Translations under genes and position numbers: made by a program
The notes under the pieces: model-generated
What the model was told of the DNA's origin: nothing
Seen by the model: only the letters and a program-made list of their open reading frames with translations
The model's database searches: none
Assembly (NCBI RefSeq): GCF_900110955.1
Contig: NZ_FOFR01000009.1
Span: forward strand, 186,001-250,000
Direction of reading: 5' to 3'
From: Lentzea xinjiangensis
GTDB lineage: Bacteria > Actinomycetota > Actinomycetes > Mycobacteriales > Pseudonocardiaceae
DNA: 64,000 nucleotides
In this document: positions 18,814 through 26,915 of the stretch, in pieces
Numbering within the stretch: position 1 is the first letter of the stretch
Layout of the letters: each line of letters opens with the position of its first letter

Positions 18814-18903
18814 GCGATCGGCAGGAGCCGAGGTCCGGTGCGGGTCCGCCTCCCACGGCCTGGGCGGGTCCGCGCGGAAGCGATCAGCAGGAGCCGGGGT
18901 CCG
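18814..18903. repeat. Pair of 24-bp imperfect direct repeats
   Basis: Copies at 18814-18837 and 18880-18903 match at 22 of 24 positions; both contain AGCAGGAGCC or GGCAGGAGCC and end GGTCCG. They lie in the 229-bp gap after the TetR gene and have no recognised function. Confidence 0.45.
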
Positions 18904-19041
18904 TCGCGAGCCGCCCTCCGGACGGGAACGGCCCGGCACCGGGTTCGCCGCGCACCCCGCGATCCACCGGGCGGCGGGCGACGCGCGACTGACCTGGTGA
19001 ATTGGCGGGCAGCCGAGACCCTTCCGTAACCTTGCCGGTCA

Positions 19042-21081
19042 ATGGGCGCGCGCAAACTCCTCCTCCGGCTTCCCGCCTGGTTCCGGTTCACGGTGATCAC
19101 GCTCGCGGTGTTCGTCTGCGGGGTGATCGCCTCCCGCCCGGTCACCGGGGACAACGGGGTGCCGCCCAGCGGTGACGTCATCGCCGCGGCCAACGCCGTC
19201 GAGGCGTTCGTCTCGCCGTCCCCGACCCACGACCCGCACGTCAACCTGCCGTCGGACTTCGCGGGGCAGACGGGCCGCAACCCCGTGACGGTGAAGGCGC
19301 CGGACGGGACGTTGCGGGTGGTCGACGCCTCGGGGGGCTGCTCGGGCCCGGCCGGTGACACCGAGTGGGACTTCGGCACCGCGTGCCGCGCGCACGACCT
19401 GGGCTACGACCTGCTGCGCTACGCCGACCGCAAGGGCGACCCGCTCGGGCAGCACGCGCGCAAGGCGCTGGACGACAGGCTCGCCGAGGACCTCCACGCG
19501 CAGTGCCGGCTGAACCCGCGCGGCGCCGAGGGGAGCTGCCACGCGGTCGCCGAGGCCTACGCCCTGGGGCTGAAGTTCAACTCGTGGCGGCAGCGGTGGG
19601 GACCGCCCGGTCACGAACCCGTGGTGGCGTGGGCCTTCGGCAGTGCGGTCGTGGTCTTCCTGCTGCTGGCACGTCTGCACGGCCGGCGGCGCGACGACTC
19701 GTTCGCGGGCACCGCGAGCCCGCTGCCCGCGGCGCTGGCGCACGCCGAGCAGGACCGGTACGCGACGTTCCTGCGGCTGTTCAGCCTCGCCCTGCTCGTG
19801 CTCGGTGAGACCGTGGCGATGCTGGCGCACCTGAGGGGCTTCGGCACGCCGTGGCTGTGGGCGTTGCAGGCGGTGCCGCTGTTCTTCTTCGCGGGCGGGC
19901 ACGCGAACCTGCGGAGCTGGCAGGCCCACGAGGGCGGGTTCGGCTGCTGGGTGTCCAGCCGGACGTCGTGGCTGCTGCGGCCGGTGCTCGCGTTCGTGCT
20001 GCTGTGGGTGGTGCTGTTCGCCGCGCTGAACCTGCTCGACGTCGAGGTGGACGCGTACAGCAGGCTGATCACCCACCCGCTGTGGTTCCTCGGGGTCTAC
20101 CTGGTCGCGGTGGCCGCGACGCCCGCCGCCGCGTGGCTGCACGAGCACTTCCGCCGCACCACCCCGTTCGTCCTGGTGCTGGTGACGCTGTTCGTGGAGG
20201 TCGCGCGCACGTCGACGGAGTGGCGGACCGGTGGGTACGCGAACCTGATCGTCGGCGCGTTGCTGATGCAGCAGGCCGGGTTCTTCTACGCCGACGGCAC
20301 GCTGACGTCGCTCTCCCGCAGGATGCTCGCCGCACTGGGCGCGATCACGTTGCCCGCCCTGGTGTTCTTCAGCGGCTACCCGCGCTCGATGATGGTGCTC
20401 GGCCTCGCGCAGGTGTGCCTGGCGCTGCTGGCGCGGGACCGGGTCACCGCGTGGCTCAAGGGCAGGTCGTGGCACGTCGTGCAGTTCGCGCGGCGGGCGC
20501 CGATGACGGTGTACCTGGCCTACCTCGCCTGCGTCGGCGCGCTGGTCGGGCTGCTGGGGCTCACGCAGGCGCCGATCTGGCTCGTGCTCCTGCTCGTGCC
20601 GCTCATCCTGCTGTTCCACCGGTTCGAGCGGCGCCTGGTCCGGTTCCCGCGCCTGTCGCACGAGTCGCACCGCACCCGGCTCGCCACCGGCACGGGCGTG
20701 GTGTTCGGGACGCTCGGCGTGCTCGGGTTCGTGGTGAGCGGGTTCCTCGGCGACGGGGTGCTGGTGCTGCTGCCGGTCGACCCGCTGCAGAACGTCATCC
20801 ACCTCCTGCTCGGCTGGTACCTGGTCCACACCGCGCGCACCGGGAGCTGCGACACCCGGTTGCCGTGGCTGCTCACGGCGCTGGCGTGCGTTCCGCCGAT
20901 GCTGGCGCTGGACCCGGCTCCCGCCGTGGTGGTGCTGCACGCCGGGGCGATCGGCCTCGCAGTGCTCGCAGCCATCCCCAGGTCACTGCCGCGCACACCG
21001 GCAGCCACAGCAGCCGCTGCCACACCCAGCCCGGATGCTCTGGTGGCTGCTGCAGCCCCGGCAGCGGCCCCCACGCGCTGA
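19042..21081 (+). CDS. Phospholipase A2-like domain fused to an acyltransferase-3-like multispanning membrane domain
   Basis: 679 residues. A first membrane helix (about 15-31) precedes a region of about 150 residues with the prokaryotic phospholipase A2 signature CRAHDLGYDLLRY (His118-Asp119) and paired Cys residues, followed by a second helix near 205. From about 240 to 640 there are some ten hydrophobic helices laid out like acyltransferase-3 proteins (PLFFFAGGHANLRSW; THPLWFLGVYLVAV). The active-site His usual at the start of that family's membrane domain is not evident. Such a fusion could release and re-esterify acyl chains outside the membrane, which is inference. The last 209 bp run antisense to the next gene; the Ala/Pro-rich tail is probably unstructured. 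Confidence 0.7.
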   Translation: MGARKLLLRLPAWFRFTVITLAVFVCGVIASRPVTGDNGVPPSGDVIAAANAVEAFVSPSPTHDPHVNLPSDFAGQTGRNPVTVKAPDGTLRVVDASGGCSGPAGDTEWDFGTACRAHDLGYDLLRYADRKGDPLGQHARKALDDRLAEDLHAQCRLNPRGAEGSCHAVAEAYALGLKFNSWRQRWGPPGHEPVVAWAFGSAVVVFLLLARLHGRRRDDSFAGTASPLPAALAHAEQDRYATFLRLFSLALLVLGETVAMLAHLRGFGTPWLWALQAVPLFFFAGGHANLRSWQAHEGGFGCWVSSRTSWLLRPVLAFVLLWVVLFAALNLLDVEVDAYSRLITHPLWFLGVYLVAVAATPAAAWLHEHFRRTTPFVLVLVTLFVEVARTSTEWRTGGYANLIVGALLMQQAGFFYADGTLTSLSRRMLAALGAITLPALVFFSGYPRSMMVLGLAQVCLALLARDRVTAWLKGRSWHVVQFARRAPMTVYLAYLACVGALVGLLGLTQAPIWLVLLLVPLILLFHRFERRLVRFPRLSHESHRTRLATGTGVVFGTLGVLGFVVSGFLGDGVLVLLPVDPLQNVIHLLLGWYLVHTARTGSCDTRLPWLLTALACVPPMLALDPAPAVVVLHAGAIGLAVLAAIPRSLPRTPAATAAAATPSPDALVAAAAPAAAPTR

Positions 21082-21895
21082 CCGCCAGCGTCACGGTGAC
21101 CAGCGCGCTCTGGTGCGCCAGGAAGATCCCGAGCGCCTGCCTGTTCAGCCACGTCACGGCGGTCAGCCCGCCGAGCCTGGTCAGCGCCGGCGCGATGGTG
21201 AGCACCAGGCCGATCTGGGCGAACGCCAGCGCGAGCGTCGCGTGGTTCGGCGGGTTCAGGTTGGACACCGCCGCGCCGGGGATGCCCACGGCCGACACCG
21301 GGTAGCCGCCGAACGACGTCAGCAGCGCGTACCCGACCACGCCGGCCACGAGCAGTGGCGGACCGGGGATCCTCCTGCGGGCCAGGGCGTGCCCGAGCTG
21401 CCAGGCGGCCCACCAGACCGCGTACGGCACGATGAACACCAGCACGACCGGCACGAGCACACCCCACGAGTGCTCGTCCAACTTGCGCACCACCGGTCTC
21501 ATGGCCAGCAGGACCAGGTAGACCCCGAAGAACCACAGGGGTGTCGTGACCAGGAAACCGATGTTGTAGACGGTCCCCTGGTCGACGCCGCGCACCGACA
21601 GTCCGAACAGGACAGCCGCCCACGCGCCGAGCACCAGCAGCGTCGGCACGGCGAGCTGCCTCAGCCGGACGAGGAACGGGGTCCGCGAGTGCGCGGCCGC
21701 GTAGCCGCCCACGAAGAAGAACAGGCCGAGCGTCTGCAACACCCAGGAAACGGGCGTGAGCTCGGCCAAGTGCCTGAGCGGGCTGTCGATGTACATACCG
21801 GTCGGCGTGTCGACCAGCGCGGTGACGAGCCAATGGCCGAGCACGACGGTGACGACGGCAATGGCCCGAACGGCGTCTATGAACGGATTCCTCAC
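20873..21895 (-). CDS. Acyltransferase-3-family membrane protein
   Basis: 340 residues with about ten hydrophobic helices. The start MRNPFIDAVRAIAVVTVVLGHWLV has the family's Arg-Ala-Ile/Leu-Ala and catalytic His layout, followed by TLGLFFFVGGYAAAHS and TPLWFFGVYLVLLAMRP. Family members transfer acetyl or succinyl groups to sugars, lipids or antibiotics on the outer membrane face. It resembles the membrane half of the convergent fusion protein (compare PLWFFGVYL with PLWFLGVYL), so the two may share an origin. Its start overlaps the stop of the upstream alpha/beta hydrolase gene by 4 bp (ATGA). The Arg/Pro-rich C terminus overlaps the fusion gene. Confidence 0.8.
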   Translation of the reverse strand: MRNPFIDAVRAIAVVTVVLGHWLVTALVDTPTGMYIDSPLRHLAELTPVSWVLQTLGLFFFVGGYAAAHSRTPFLVRLRQLAVPTLLVLGAWAAVLFGLSVRGVDQGTVYNIGFLVTTPLWFFGVYLVLLAMRPVVRKLDEHSWGVLVPVVLVFIVPYAVWWAAWQLGHALARRRIPGPPLLVAGVVGYALLTSFGGYPVSAVGIPGAAVSNLNPPNHATLALAFAQIGLVLTIAPALTRLGGLTAVTWLNRQALGIFLAHQSALVTVTLAVSAWGPLPGLQQPPEHPGWVWQRLLWLPVCAAVTWGWLRALRGRSPRRAAPPRREPGPAPASAERTPAP

Positions 21896-22596
21896 AGTTT
21901 CTCCCCCGATGCGATCCGCACTAGCGCGCTCAACGTCTCGCTGCCCGGCTCGTAGTAGGTGTCGTGCTTGCCGCCCTCGAACCGCAGCACGGTCGCGCCG
22001 AAGCCCTCCGACGCCGGATCGGTGCCGTGCCCGAGGTCGCCCAGCCGGACGTTGGGCACGAACCGCATCCAGTCACCGCCGGCGCGGATCGCCCACACCC
22101 GCGCGCTCGTCCCCAGCTCGGACACCGAGCGCACCCGCACGCCGGGGCTGCCGGTGAACACGATGTCGTCCACGTCCAGCTCGGGTGCCGCCAAGGCGAC
22201 GACGACCGAGCCGTAGCTGTGCCCGAAGACGTGGATGCGCGCGTTGGTGTGCAGTGCCCGCACGAACTCCACGAGCGCGACCGCACCCTGACGGGCGAGC
22301 GACCCGGTCGTGGCGTCCACCCCGAGCCCCTGCGGCGTGCGGTAGCCGAGCCACGCGATCACCACGAGGTCGTCGCGGCGTGCCTGCTCGTGCAGGTTCG
22401 TCGCCATCTTCCCGATGGTGCGGTCGAACCGGTCGACGTCCACGTCGGACCCCGGCACGACGATGACGACGTCGCGGGCGGTCGCGAGGTCGCCGACGAC
22501 CGCCACCCTGCGGGCGACGTCGGACCTCCACTCGGCGACCGGCGGCACGACCGCGGGGACGGCGATCAGCAAGAGGAACAGCACGGCTCGGCGCAT
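21892..22596 (-). CDS. Alpha/beta hydrolase, DUF1023-like, secreted or membrane-anchored
   Basis: 234 residues. An N-terminal hydrophobic segment (4-20) acts as signal or anchor. The nucleophile elbow is GHSYGS (Ser128). A typical DUF1023 start, ARDVVIVVPGSDVDVDRF, and the late GGKHDTYYEPGSE segment, with His of the triad, complete the fold. It is first of a two-gene operon with the acyltransferase-3 gene (4-bp ATGA overlap), so an envelope-lipid or glycan esterase/transferase pair is plausible. Substrate unknown. Confidence 0.75.
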   Translation of the reverse strand: MRRAVLFLLLIAVPAVVPPVAEWRSDVARRVAVVGDLATARDVVIVVPGSDVDVDRFDRTIGKMATNLHEQARRDDLVVIAWLGYRTPQGLGVDATTGSLARQGAVALVEFVRALHTNARIHVFGHSYGSVVVALAAPELDVDDIVFTGSPGVRVRSVSELGTSARVWAIRAGGDWMRFVPNVRLGDLGHGTDPASEGFGATVLRFEGGKHDTYYEPGSETLSALVRIASGEKL

Positions 22597-22658
22597 GCAC
22601 CGAAGCTAGGAGGACCACGCCGTCGAGATCGTCCCGCTGGCGTGCCGTTCCGCCGCTG

Positions 22659-23321
22659 CTACCCCGGTACCACGAGCCCGCTCTCGTACGCCGCGATCAC
22701 GGCCTGGGCGCGGTCGCGGAGACCGAGCTTGGTGAGCACCCGGCTCACGTGCGTCTTGACCGTCTGCTCGGCGAGCACGAGGTGCGCGGCGATCTCCGCG
22801 TTCGACATGCCCTGCGCGACCAGCACGAGGATCTCGGTCTCGCGTTCGGTGAGGACGGTGAGCCGCGCGGGCCGCACGCGTTCGGTGCGGCGGGACCGCA
22901 CGAAGTCCTCGATCAGGCGCTTGGTGATCGAGGGCGCCAGCAGCGCCTCCCCGGCGGCCACCACGCGCACGGCGTTGAGCAGCTCGCGCGCCGGGGCGTG
23001 CTTGAGCAGGAACCCGCTCGCGCCGGCCTGCAACGCCTCGTAGACGTAGTCGTCGAGGTCGAACGTGGTCAGCACGAGGACCTTGACGTCGTCCGCGTCG
23101 TCCGCGCCGCCCAGCAGCAACCTCGTGGCGGTGAGGCCGTCCATCTCGGGCATGCGGATGTCCATCAGCACGACGTCCGGTCTGACCGTACGTGCCAAGG
23201 CCACGCCCTGCACGCCGTTGCCCGCCGCGCCCACCACCTCGATGTCGTCCTGCGCGTCGAGCAGCGCGGAGAAACCCTCGCGCACCATCTCCTGGTCGTC
23301 CACCACGACCACCCTGATCAC
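22659..23321 (-). CDS. NarL/LuxR-family response regulator
   Basis: 220 residues: a receiver domain (1-120; acidic pair Asp8-Asp9, phospho-acceptor Asp54 in VVLMDIRMPEMDG, Thr in VLVLTTFDLDDYV, Lys in GFLLKHA) and a C-terminal LuxR HTH (LTERETEILVLVAQGMSNAEIA ... TVKTHVSRVLTKLGLRDRAQAV). Its GTG start overlaps the kinase stop (GTGA), so the pair is coupled. Targets are unknown; no obvious dyad was seen in the shared promoter. Confidence 0.92.
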   Translation of the reverse strand: MIRVVVVDDQEMVREGFSALLDAQDDIEVVGAAGNGVQGVALARTVRPDVVLMDIRMPEMDGLTATRLLLGGADDADDVKVLVLTTFDLDDYVYEALQAGASGFLLKHAPARELLNAVRVVAAGEALLAPSITKRLIEDFVRSRRTERVRPARLTVLTERETEILVLVAQGMSNAEIAAHLVLAEQTVKTHVSRVLTKLGLRDRAQAVIAAYESGLVVPG

Positions 23322-24439
23322 TTGTCCCCCAACGGAATCCTCGCGCGCACCAGGAAGCCGCCGTCCTCGGTCGACTTCACGGTGAGCGTGCCGCCGTGCA
23401 CCGCCACGCGTTCCCGCATGCCTATCAGGCCCTGCCCGCTGCCACCGCCCCTGGACGGCCCTCCGGCGGTGTTGGTCACCACCACGTCGAGCTGCCCACC
23501 GCTCTTGTGCACGCGGACCGACGCCCTGGAGCCGGGCGCGTGCCTGGTGGCGTTCGTGAGCGCCTCCTGGACCACCCGGTACGCGGTGAGGCCGACCGCC
23601 TCCGGCACGTCGTCCACGTCGACCTCGGCCTCGTCGCCGGGCCGCGCCAGCTCCGGGATGCGGCTGATGCCGGGCTGCGGCTCGCGCTGCGGCGCCTCGC
23701 CGTTCGTCCTGAGCACGCCGAGCAGGCGCTGCATGTCGGTGATGGCCTCCCGCGCCGCGTCCCCGACCTCGGCGAACTCCCTCTCCGCCTCCTCGTTGAG
23801 CCCCTTGATGCGGTAGGGCGCGGTCTCGCACCTCACGACCACCATCGACATGTGGTGCGCCACCACGTCGTGCATCTCGCGCGCGATGCGGGCCCGTTCC
23901 TCCAGCGCGGCCTTGGCGTCGCGCTCTTCCTCCAGCTCGCGCTCCGCTCTGCCGCGCGCGCCGAGGAGGTAGACCACCGCGGCGATGATGGGCACGAAGA
24001 ACGCCATGTCCGCGGCCTGCGGCTCGGAGAGCGCGATCAGCGCGGTGCTGAGCACCGTGGCCGCGATGACGATCCCCCGCGAGTAGAACGCCGCGACCGC
24101 GACGAACAGCGGCGGCGCGGTCCAGTACTGGGAGGCGGCGGCGCCCTCGCCGTCCATCAGGACGCTGACGAGGTAGAACCCGGGCACCGCCAGCCGCCAG
24201 GCGAGCAGCGGGGAGCGGATCAGCAGCGCGTACGGTCCGAGCGTGGCGAGGAAGATGGCGACCCACCAGCCGTCCGAGTCGCTCTGGCGCACGTACGCGA
24301 CGCTCGTGACGACCGCCCAGACGAACGCATAGATGATCAAGGCGGCGAAGGCCGGCAGCCGCCACCGGCCGAGCGCTCTGGGGAGAACCCGCGTGTGGTC
24401 GGGGGCGAGGACCGTCCGGTACAACGTGCGGAACACCAC
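23318..24439 (-). CDS. Sensor histidine kinase (HisKA_3 / NarL-partner type)
   Basis: 373 residues. Four to five membrane helices (about 30-165) have short loops and no extracellular sensor domain. A coiled-coil (LEEERDAKAALEERARIAREMHDVVAHHMSMVVV) holds the phospho-acceptor His in REMHDVVAHH. The ATPase domain has VVQEALTNATRHAPGS (N box) and GGGSGQGLIGMRERV (G box). The lack of a large external domain suggests it senses the membrane or an internal state. It is the first gene of the pair and divergent from a small hypothetical gene. Confidence 0.92.
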   Translation of the reverse strand: MVFRTLYRTVLAPDHTRVLPRALGRWRLPAFAALIIYAFVWAVVTSVAYVRQSDSDGWWVAIFLATLGPYALLIRSPLLAWRLAVPGFYLVSVLMDGEGAAASQYWTAPPLFVAVAAFYSRGIVIAATVLSTALIALSEPQAADMAFFVPIIAAVVYLLGARGRAERELEEERDAKAALEERARIAREMHDVVAHHMSMVVVRCETAPYRIKGLNEEAEREFAEVGDAAREAITDMQRLLGVLRTNGEAPQREPQPGISRIPELARPGDEAEVDVDDVPEAVGLTAYRVVQEALTNATRHAPGSRASVRVHKSGGQLDVVVTNTAGGPSRGGGSGQGLIGMRERVAVHGGTLTVKSTEDGGFLVRARIPLGDK

Positions 24440-24556
24440 CCGATGCTAGGTGGGTTCCCCGATTCCCACATTGACCTGCGGAGTGACGTACCCCGGTAGC
24501 GGTCTGATCAAGATGGGGCATTGCGAATGCGTGACACCGCGCGGTAGGCAGTACCA

Positions 24557-25063
24557 GTGAGACCACCACAGGACCCAGATCGCTGGTCACGGCTGACGGC
24601 CGTGGCCGGTGAGGCCCTGGCCGCGGCCAGGGCCGGTGAGGACGCTGTGGCGGTGGACCTCGTGACCGGTTACCTCAGCGGGTCCCCCGAGGGCAACGAG
24701 GAGATCCGCGAGCTGGTGCTGCTGCTCTTCGCCGAGTCCAGCAGCATGGTCGGCGCGCTCGGGTCCGGCGGCGCCACGCCGGTGAAGATGCAGGTCTTCG
24801 ACGAGGACGGCAACGAGGTCCAGATCGACGACGCGGACCCGCCCGTGCGCACCGCGATCCGCGCGCTGCTGGCCGAGGTGCACGGCGACCAGGAGGCAGC
24901 CGCGGAGCAGATCGAGATCGCCCTGGCCAACGGGGCACCGCAGGAGCTCGCGACGGTCGTGCTGCAAGCCCTGCGGTGGACCCTCAAGCTGGCGGTCGAG
25001 TGCGAGACGCGCGACCTGCCCGTCGCGCCGTGGATCACCGCGTCACTGGACGACCAACCCTGA
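24557..25063 (+). CDS. Hypothetical acidic protein
   Basis: 168 residues from GTG. I do not recognise a family. The protein is acidic and mostly helical, with a short β/turn insert (VKMQVFDEDGNEVQIDDADPP) in the middle; the segments AEQIEIALANGAPQELATVVLQALRW could form a TPR-like helical pair. No signal or membrane segment is seen. It is divergent from the histidine kinase gene and overlaps the 3' end of the esterase-like gene by 29 bp. Codon use matches its neighbours, so it is probably real. Confidence 0.7.
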   Translation: MRPPQDPDRWSRLTAVAGEALAAARAGEDAVAVDLVTGYLSGSPEGNEEIRELVLLLFAESSSMVGALGSGGATPVKMQVFDEDGNEVQIDDADPPVRTAIRALLAEVHGDQEAAAEQIEIALANGAPQELATVVLQALRWTLKLAVECETRDLPVAPWITASLDDQP

Positions 25064-26150
25064 CGTGCAACAGCGCGTCCACCCCGGTCATGAGGTGCTG
25101 GTCGAGCGGGAAGTAGCCCATCTCCGGCGTCGTGTCGGTGCGGGTCTCGCCCGCCGGCATGTCCGCGGTCAGGCCCCAGGTGGTGAACCGGCTCTGGAGC
25201 TGCCCCTCCAGGGTGCCGCTGTCCGGTTCACCGAGCCCGAAGGTGTCGTTGCGGCCGAGCGTTCCGCCGATGACCGTGTACTGGTCGCCGAGGATCGGCG
25301 CCACGAGCGCGCCGGCGGAGAACCACTCGATCCGCTCGCCGGCCATCTCCATGGAACTGCTCGTGCGCTGCAGGTGGGCGTTGTGCGCGAAGACGAACGT
25401 CGGCCCGCGCGACGCCTCCGCGCGCCGGATCTCCAGCAGGTTGCGGGCCATCACGCCGTCCCTCATCTGGCAGAGGCGGTTGAGGCGCACGCCCAGCGGG
25501 TTCGGCTCGGCGCACTCCCGGTGGTACTGGAGCAGGCTGAGCCCTGCCGTCAGGTGCGTCTCCGCGCGGTACCAGGCGTCGTCGACGGTCCTGCGCTCGT
25601 GCAGCCGCCTGAGCATCCCCGTGCCGATCTCGCGCAGCCTGATCGCTTCCTCCGACCGTCCCGGCGACTTCGTGAGGTCCATGACGGCCTCGTCGCGACT
25701 CCACTTCTCGTCGTCGGTCGTCAGGTCGACGTCCTCGCCGAGGTAGTCGCGGGCGTGTTCGAGGTAGGGCCGCGGGCTGGGCGCGCTGGTCGTCTCGGTC
25801 TGGAAGTCGAAGCCGTGGAACGCGAGGCGCTCGTGCTCTGGCCGGTCGGCGTTGTAGTCGCGCATCCACGCGACCAGCTCGCGGTTGGCCGGCCAGTTCT
25901 CGCCGAAGGTGTGGGAGAAGCCCTCCTTCATCACCTCGTCGAGGTCACCGGGCCCGCCCCGGACGTAGTCGTTGACGAGCAGACCGCGCACGCGGCAGGT
26001 CTCCAGGGCGATCGAGCGGAAGCCGGCGGCGGTGAGCTGCTCGAACAGCTCGTTGCGGACCCAGGTGTGGGCGTGCTCGCGGTGCGTCGGCTCGCCGAAG
26101 CCCAGGAGCTCGGTGAAGGGACTGATGAACTCGTGAATGTCCTGGCTCAT
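25035..26150 (-). CDS. Erythromycin-esterase-family protein
   Basis: 371 residues from ATG 26150; a second in-frame ATG at 26168 is possible. Family motifs are present: FGEPTHREHAHTWVRNELF (conserved Gly-Glu and His), ALETCRVRGLLVNDYVRGG, EVMKEGFSHTFGENW with a catalytic-type His, and FVFAHNAHLQR. Characterised relatives (EreA/EreB) hydrolyse the lactone ring of 14-membered macrolides, but most actinobacterial homologues are uncharacterised, so resistance is only a possibility. It is divergent from a double-MerR regulator, with nested dyads in the 78-bp gap, which suggests direct regulation by that protein. Confidence 0.83.
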   Translation of the reverse strand: MSQDIHEFISPFTELLGFGEPTHREHAHTWVRNELFEQLTAAGFRSIALETCRVRGLLVNDYVRGGPGDLDEVMKEGFSHTFGENWPANRELVAWMRDYNADRPEHERLAFHGFDFQTETTSAPSPRPYLEHARDYLGEDVDLTTDDEKWSRDEAVMDLTKSPGRSEEAIRLREIGTGMLRRLHERRTVDDAWYRAETHLTAGLSLLQYHRECAEPNPLGVRLNRLCQMRDGVMARNLLEIRRAEASRGPTFVFAHNAHLQRTSSSMEMAGERIEWFSAGALVAPILGDQYTVIGGTLGRNDTFGLGEPDSGTLEGQLQSRFTTWGLTADMPAGETRTDTTPEMGYFPLDQHLMTGVDALLHVRVGRPVTR

Positions 26151-26178
26151 GTGGTTCAACCGTAACATTGAAAGCTCT

Positions 26179-26227
26179 GTTGAGACTTTTACGCCGAATA
26201 CCTGCTTTATGCGGATAAAGTCTCAAC
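26179..26227. promoter_or_regulatory. Nested dyads in the esterase/MerR divergent promoter
   Basis: Outer 11-bp arms GTTGAGACTTT (26179-26189) and AAAGTCTCAAC (26217-26227) are perfect complements. An inner dyad CTTTAT-GCGG-ATAAAG (26205-26220) overlaps the right arm. The outer arm ends 1 bp before the GTG of the regulator, so that transcript must be leaderless or nearly so, and the regulator probably controls itself and the esterase gene. Confidence 0.65.
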
Positions 26228-26228
26228 G

Positions 26229-26915
26229 GTGCGTCCAGCCGACCTAGCGCGTGAGCACGGCATCTCGACCCAGGCCGTGCGCAACTACGAGCAGTCTGGG
26301 TTCATCCCGCCCGCGGCGCGCACCGAGTCCGGGTACCGCGTCTACACCGAGGTGCACGCGGCCGCGTTGCGGGCGTTCATCGCGTTGATCCCCGCCTTCG
26401 GGCACGCCCGCGCCGGCCAGATCATGAACTCGGTCCACTCCGGCCGGCTCGACGACGTGCTGGTGGCCGTCGACCGCGGCCACGAGCAGCTCCTGCGCGA
26501 CCGCGAGACCCTCGACTCGGTCAGCGGGGCCGTGCGGGACCTGGCCGGCTTCGCACCGGTCCTCGAGCCGCGCACGATCGGCGAGCTCGCGCGTCGTCTC
26601 GGCGTCACGCCGGCGACGCTGCGCGCGTGGGAGGAGGCGGGCGTCCTCACCCCCTCCCGCGACGCCGCCGGCCACCGCACGTTCCGCGCGGAGGACGTGC
26701 GGGACGCCGAACTCGCGCACCTCCTGCGGCGCGGCGGTTATCCGTTGGCGCGCATCGCGTTGGTGGTGCGGCAGATCCGCACCGCGGGCGGCACCGACTC
26801 GCTGGGCGCCGCCCTCGCCGAGTGGCGGCGGCGCCTCACCGCGCGGGGCCTCGCGATGCTCGCCGCCGCCGGGCGGCTCAACGAGTACCTGACCGCACGC
26901 GAACCAGTTCCGTGA
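26229..26915 (+). CDS. Tandem double-MerR transcriptional regulator
   Basis: 228 residues with two MerR-type DNA-binding domains in one chain. The first (1-70) reads LAREHGISTQAVRNYEQSGFIPPAARTESGYRVYT; the second (about 115-185) reads TIGELARRLGVTPATLRAWEEAGVLTPSRDAAGHRTF. Ordinary MerR proteins carry one and dimerise, so this one may bind its dyad as a monomer or recognise an extended site. No effector domain such as a Cys-rich metal site is visible. The start is GTG, one base after the operator dyad. Its 3' end overlaps that of metX by 38 bp, in convergent orientation. Confidence 0.85.
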   Translation: MRPADLAREHGISTQAVRNYEQSGFIPPAARTESGYRVYTEVHAAALRAFIALIPAFGHARAGQIMNSVHSGRLDDVLVAVDRGHEQLLRDRETLDSVSGAVRDLAGFAPVLEPRTIGELARRLGVTPATLRAWEEAGVLTPSRDAAGHRTFRAEDVRDAELAHLLRRGGYPLARIALVVRQIRTAGGTDSLGAALAEWRRRLTARGLAMLAAAGRLNEYLTAREPVP

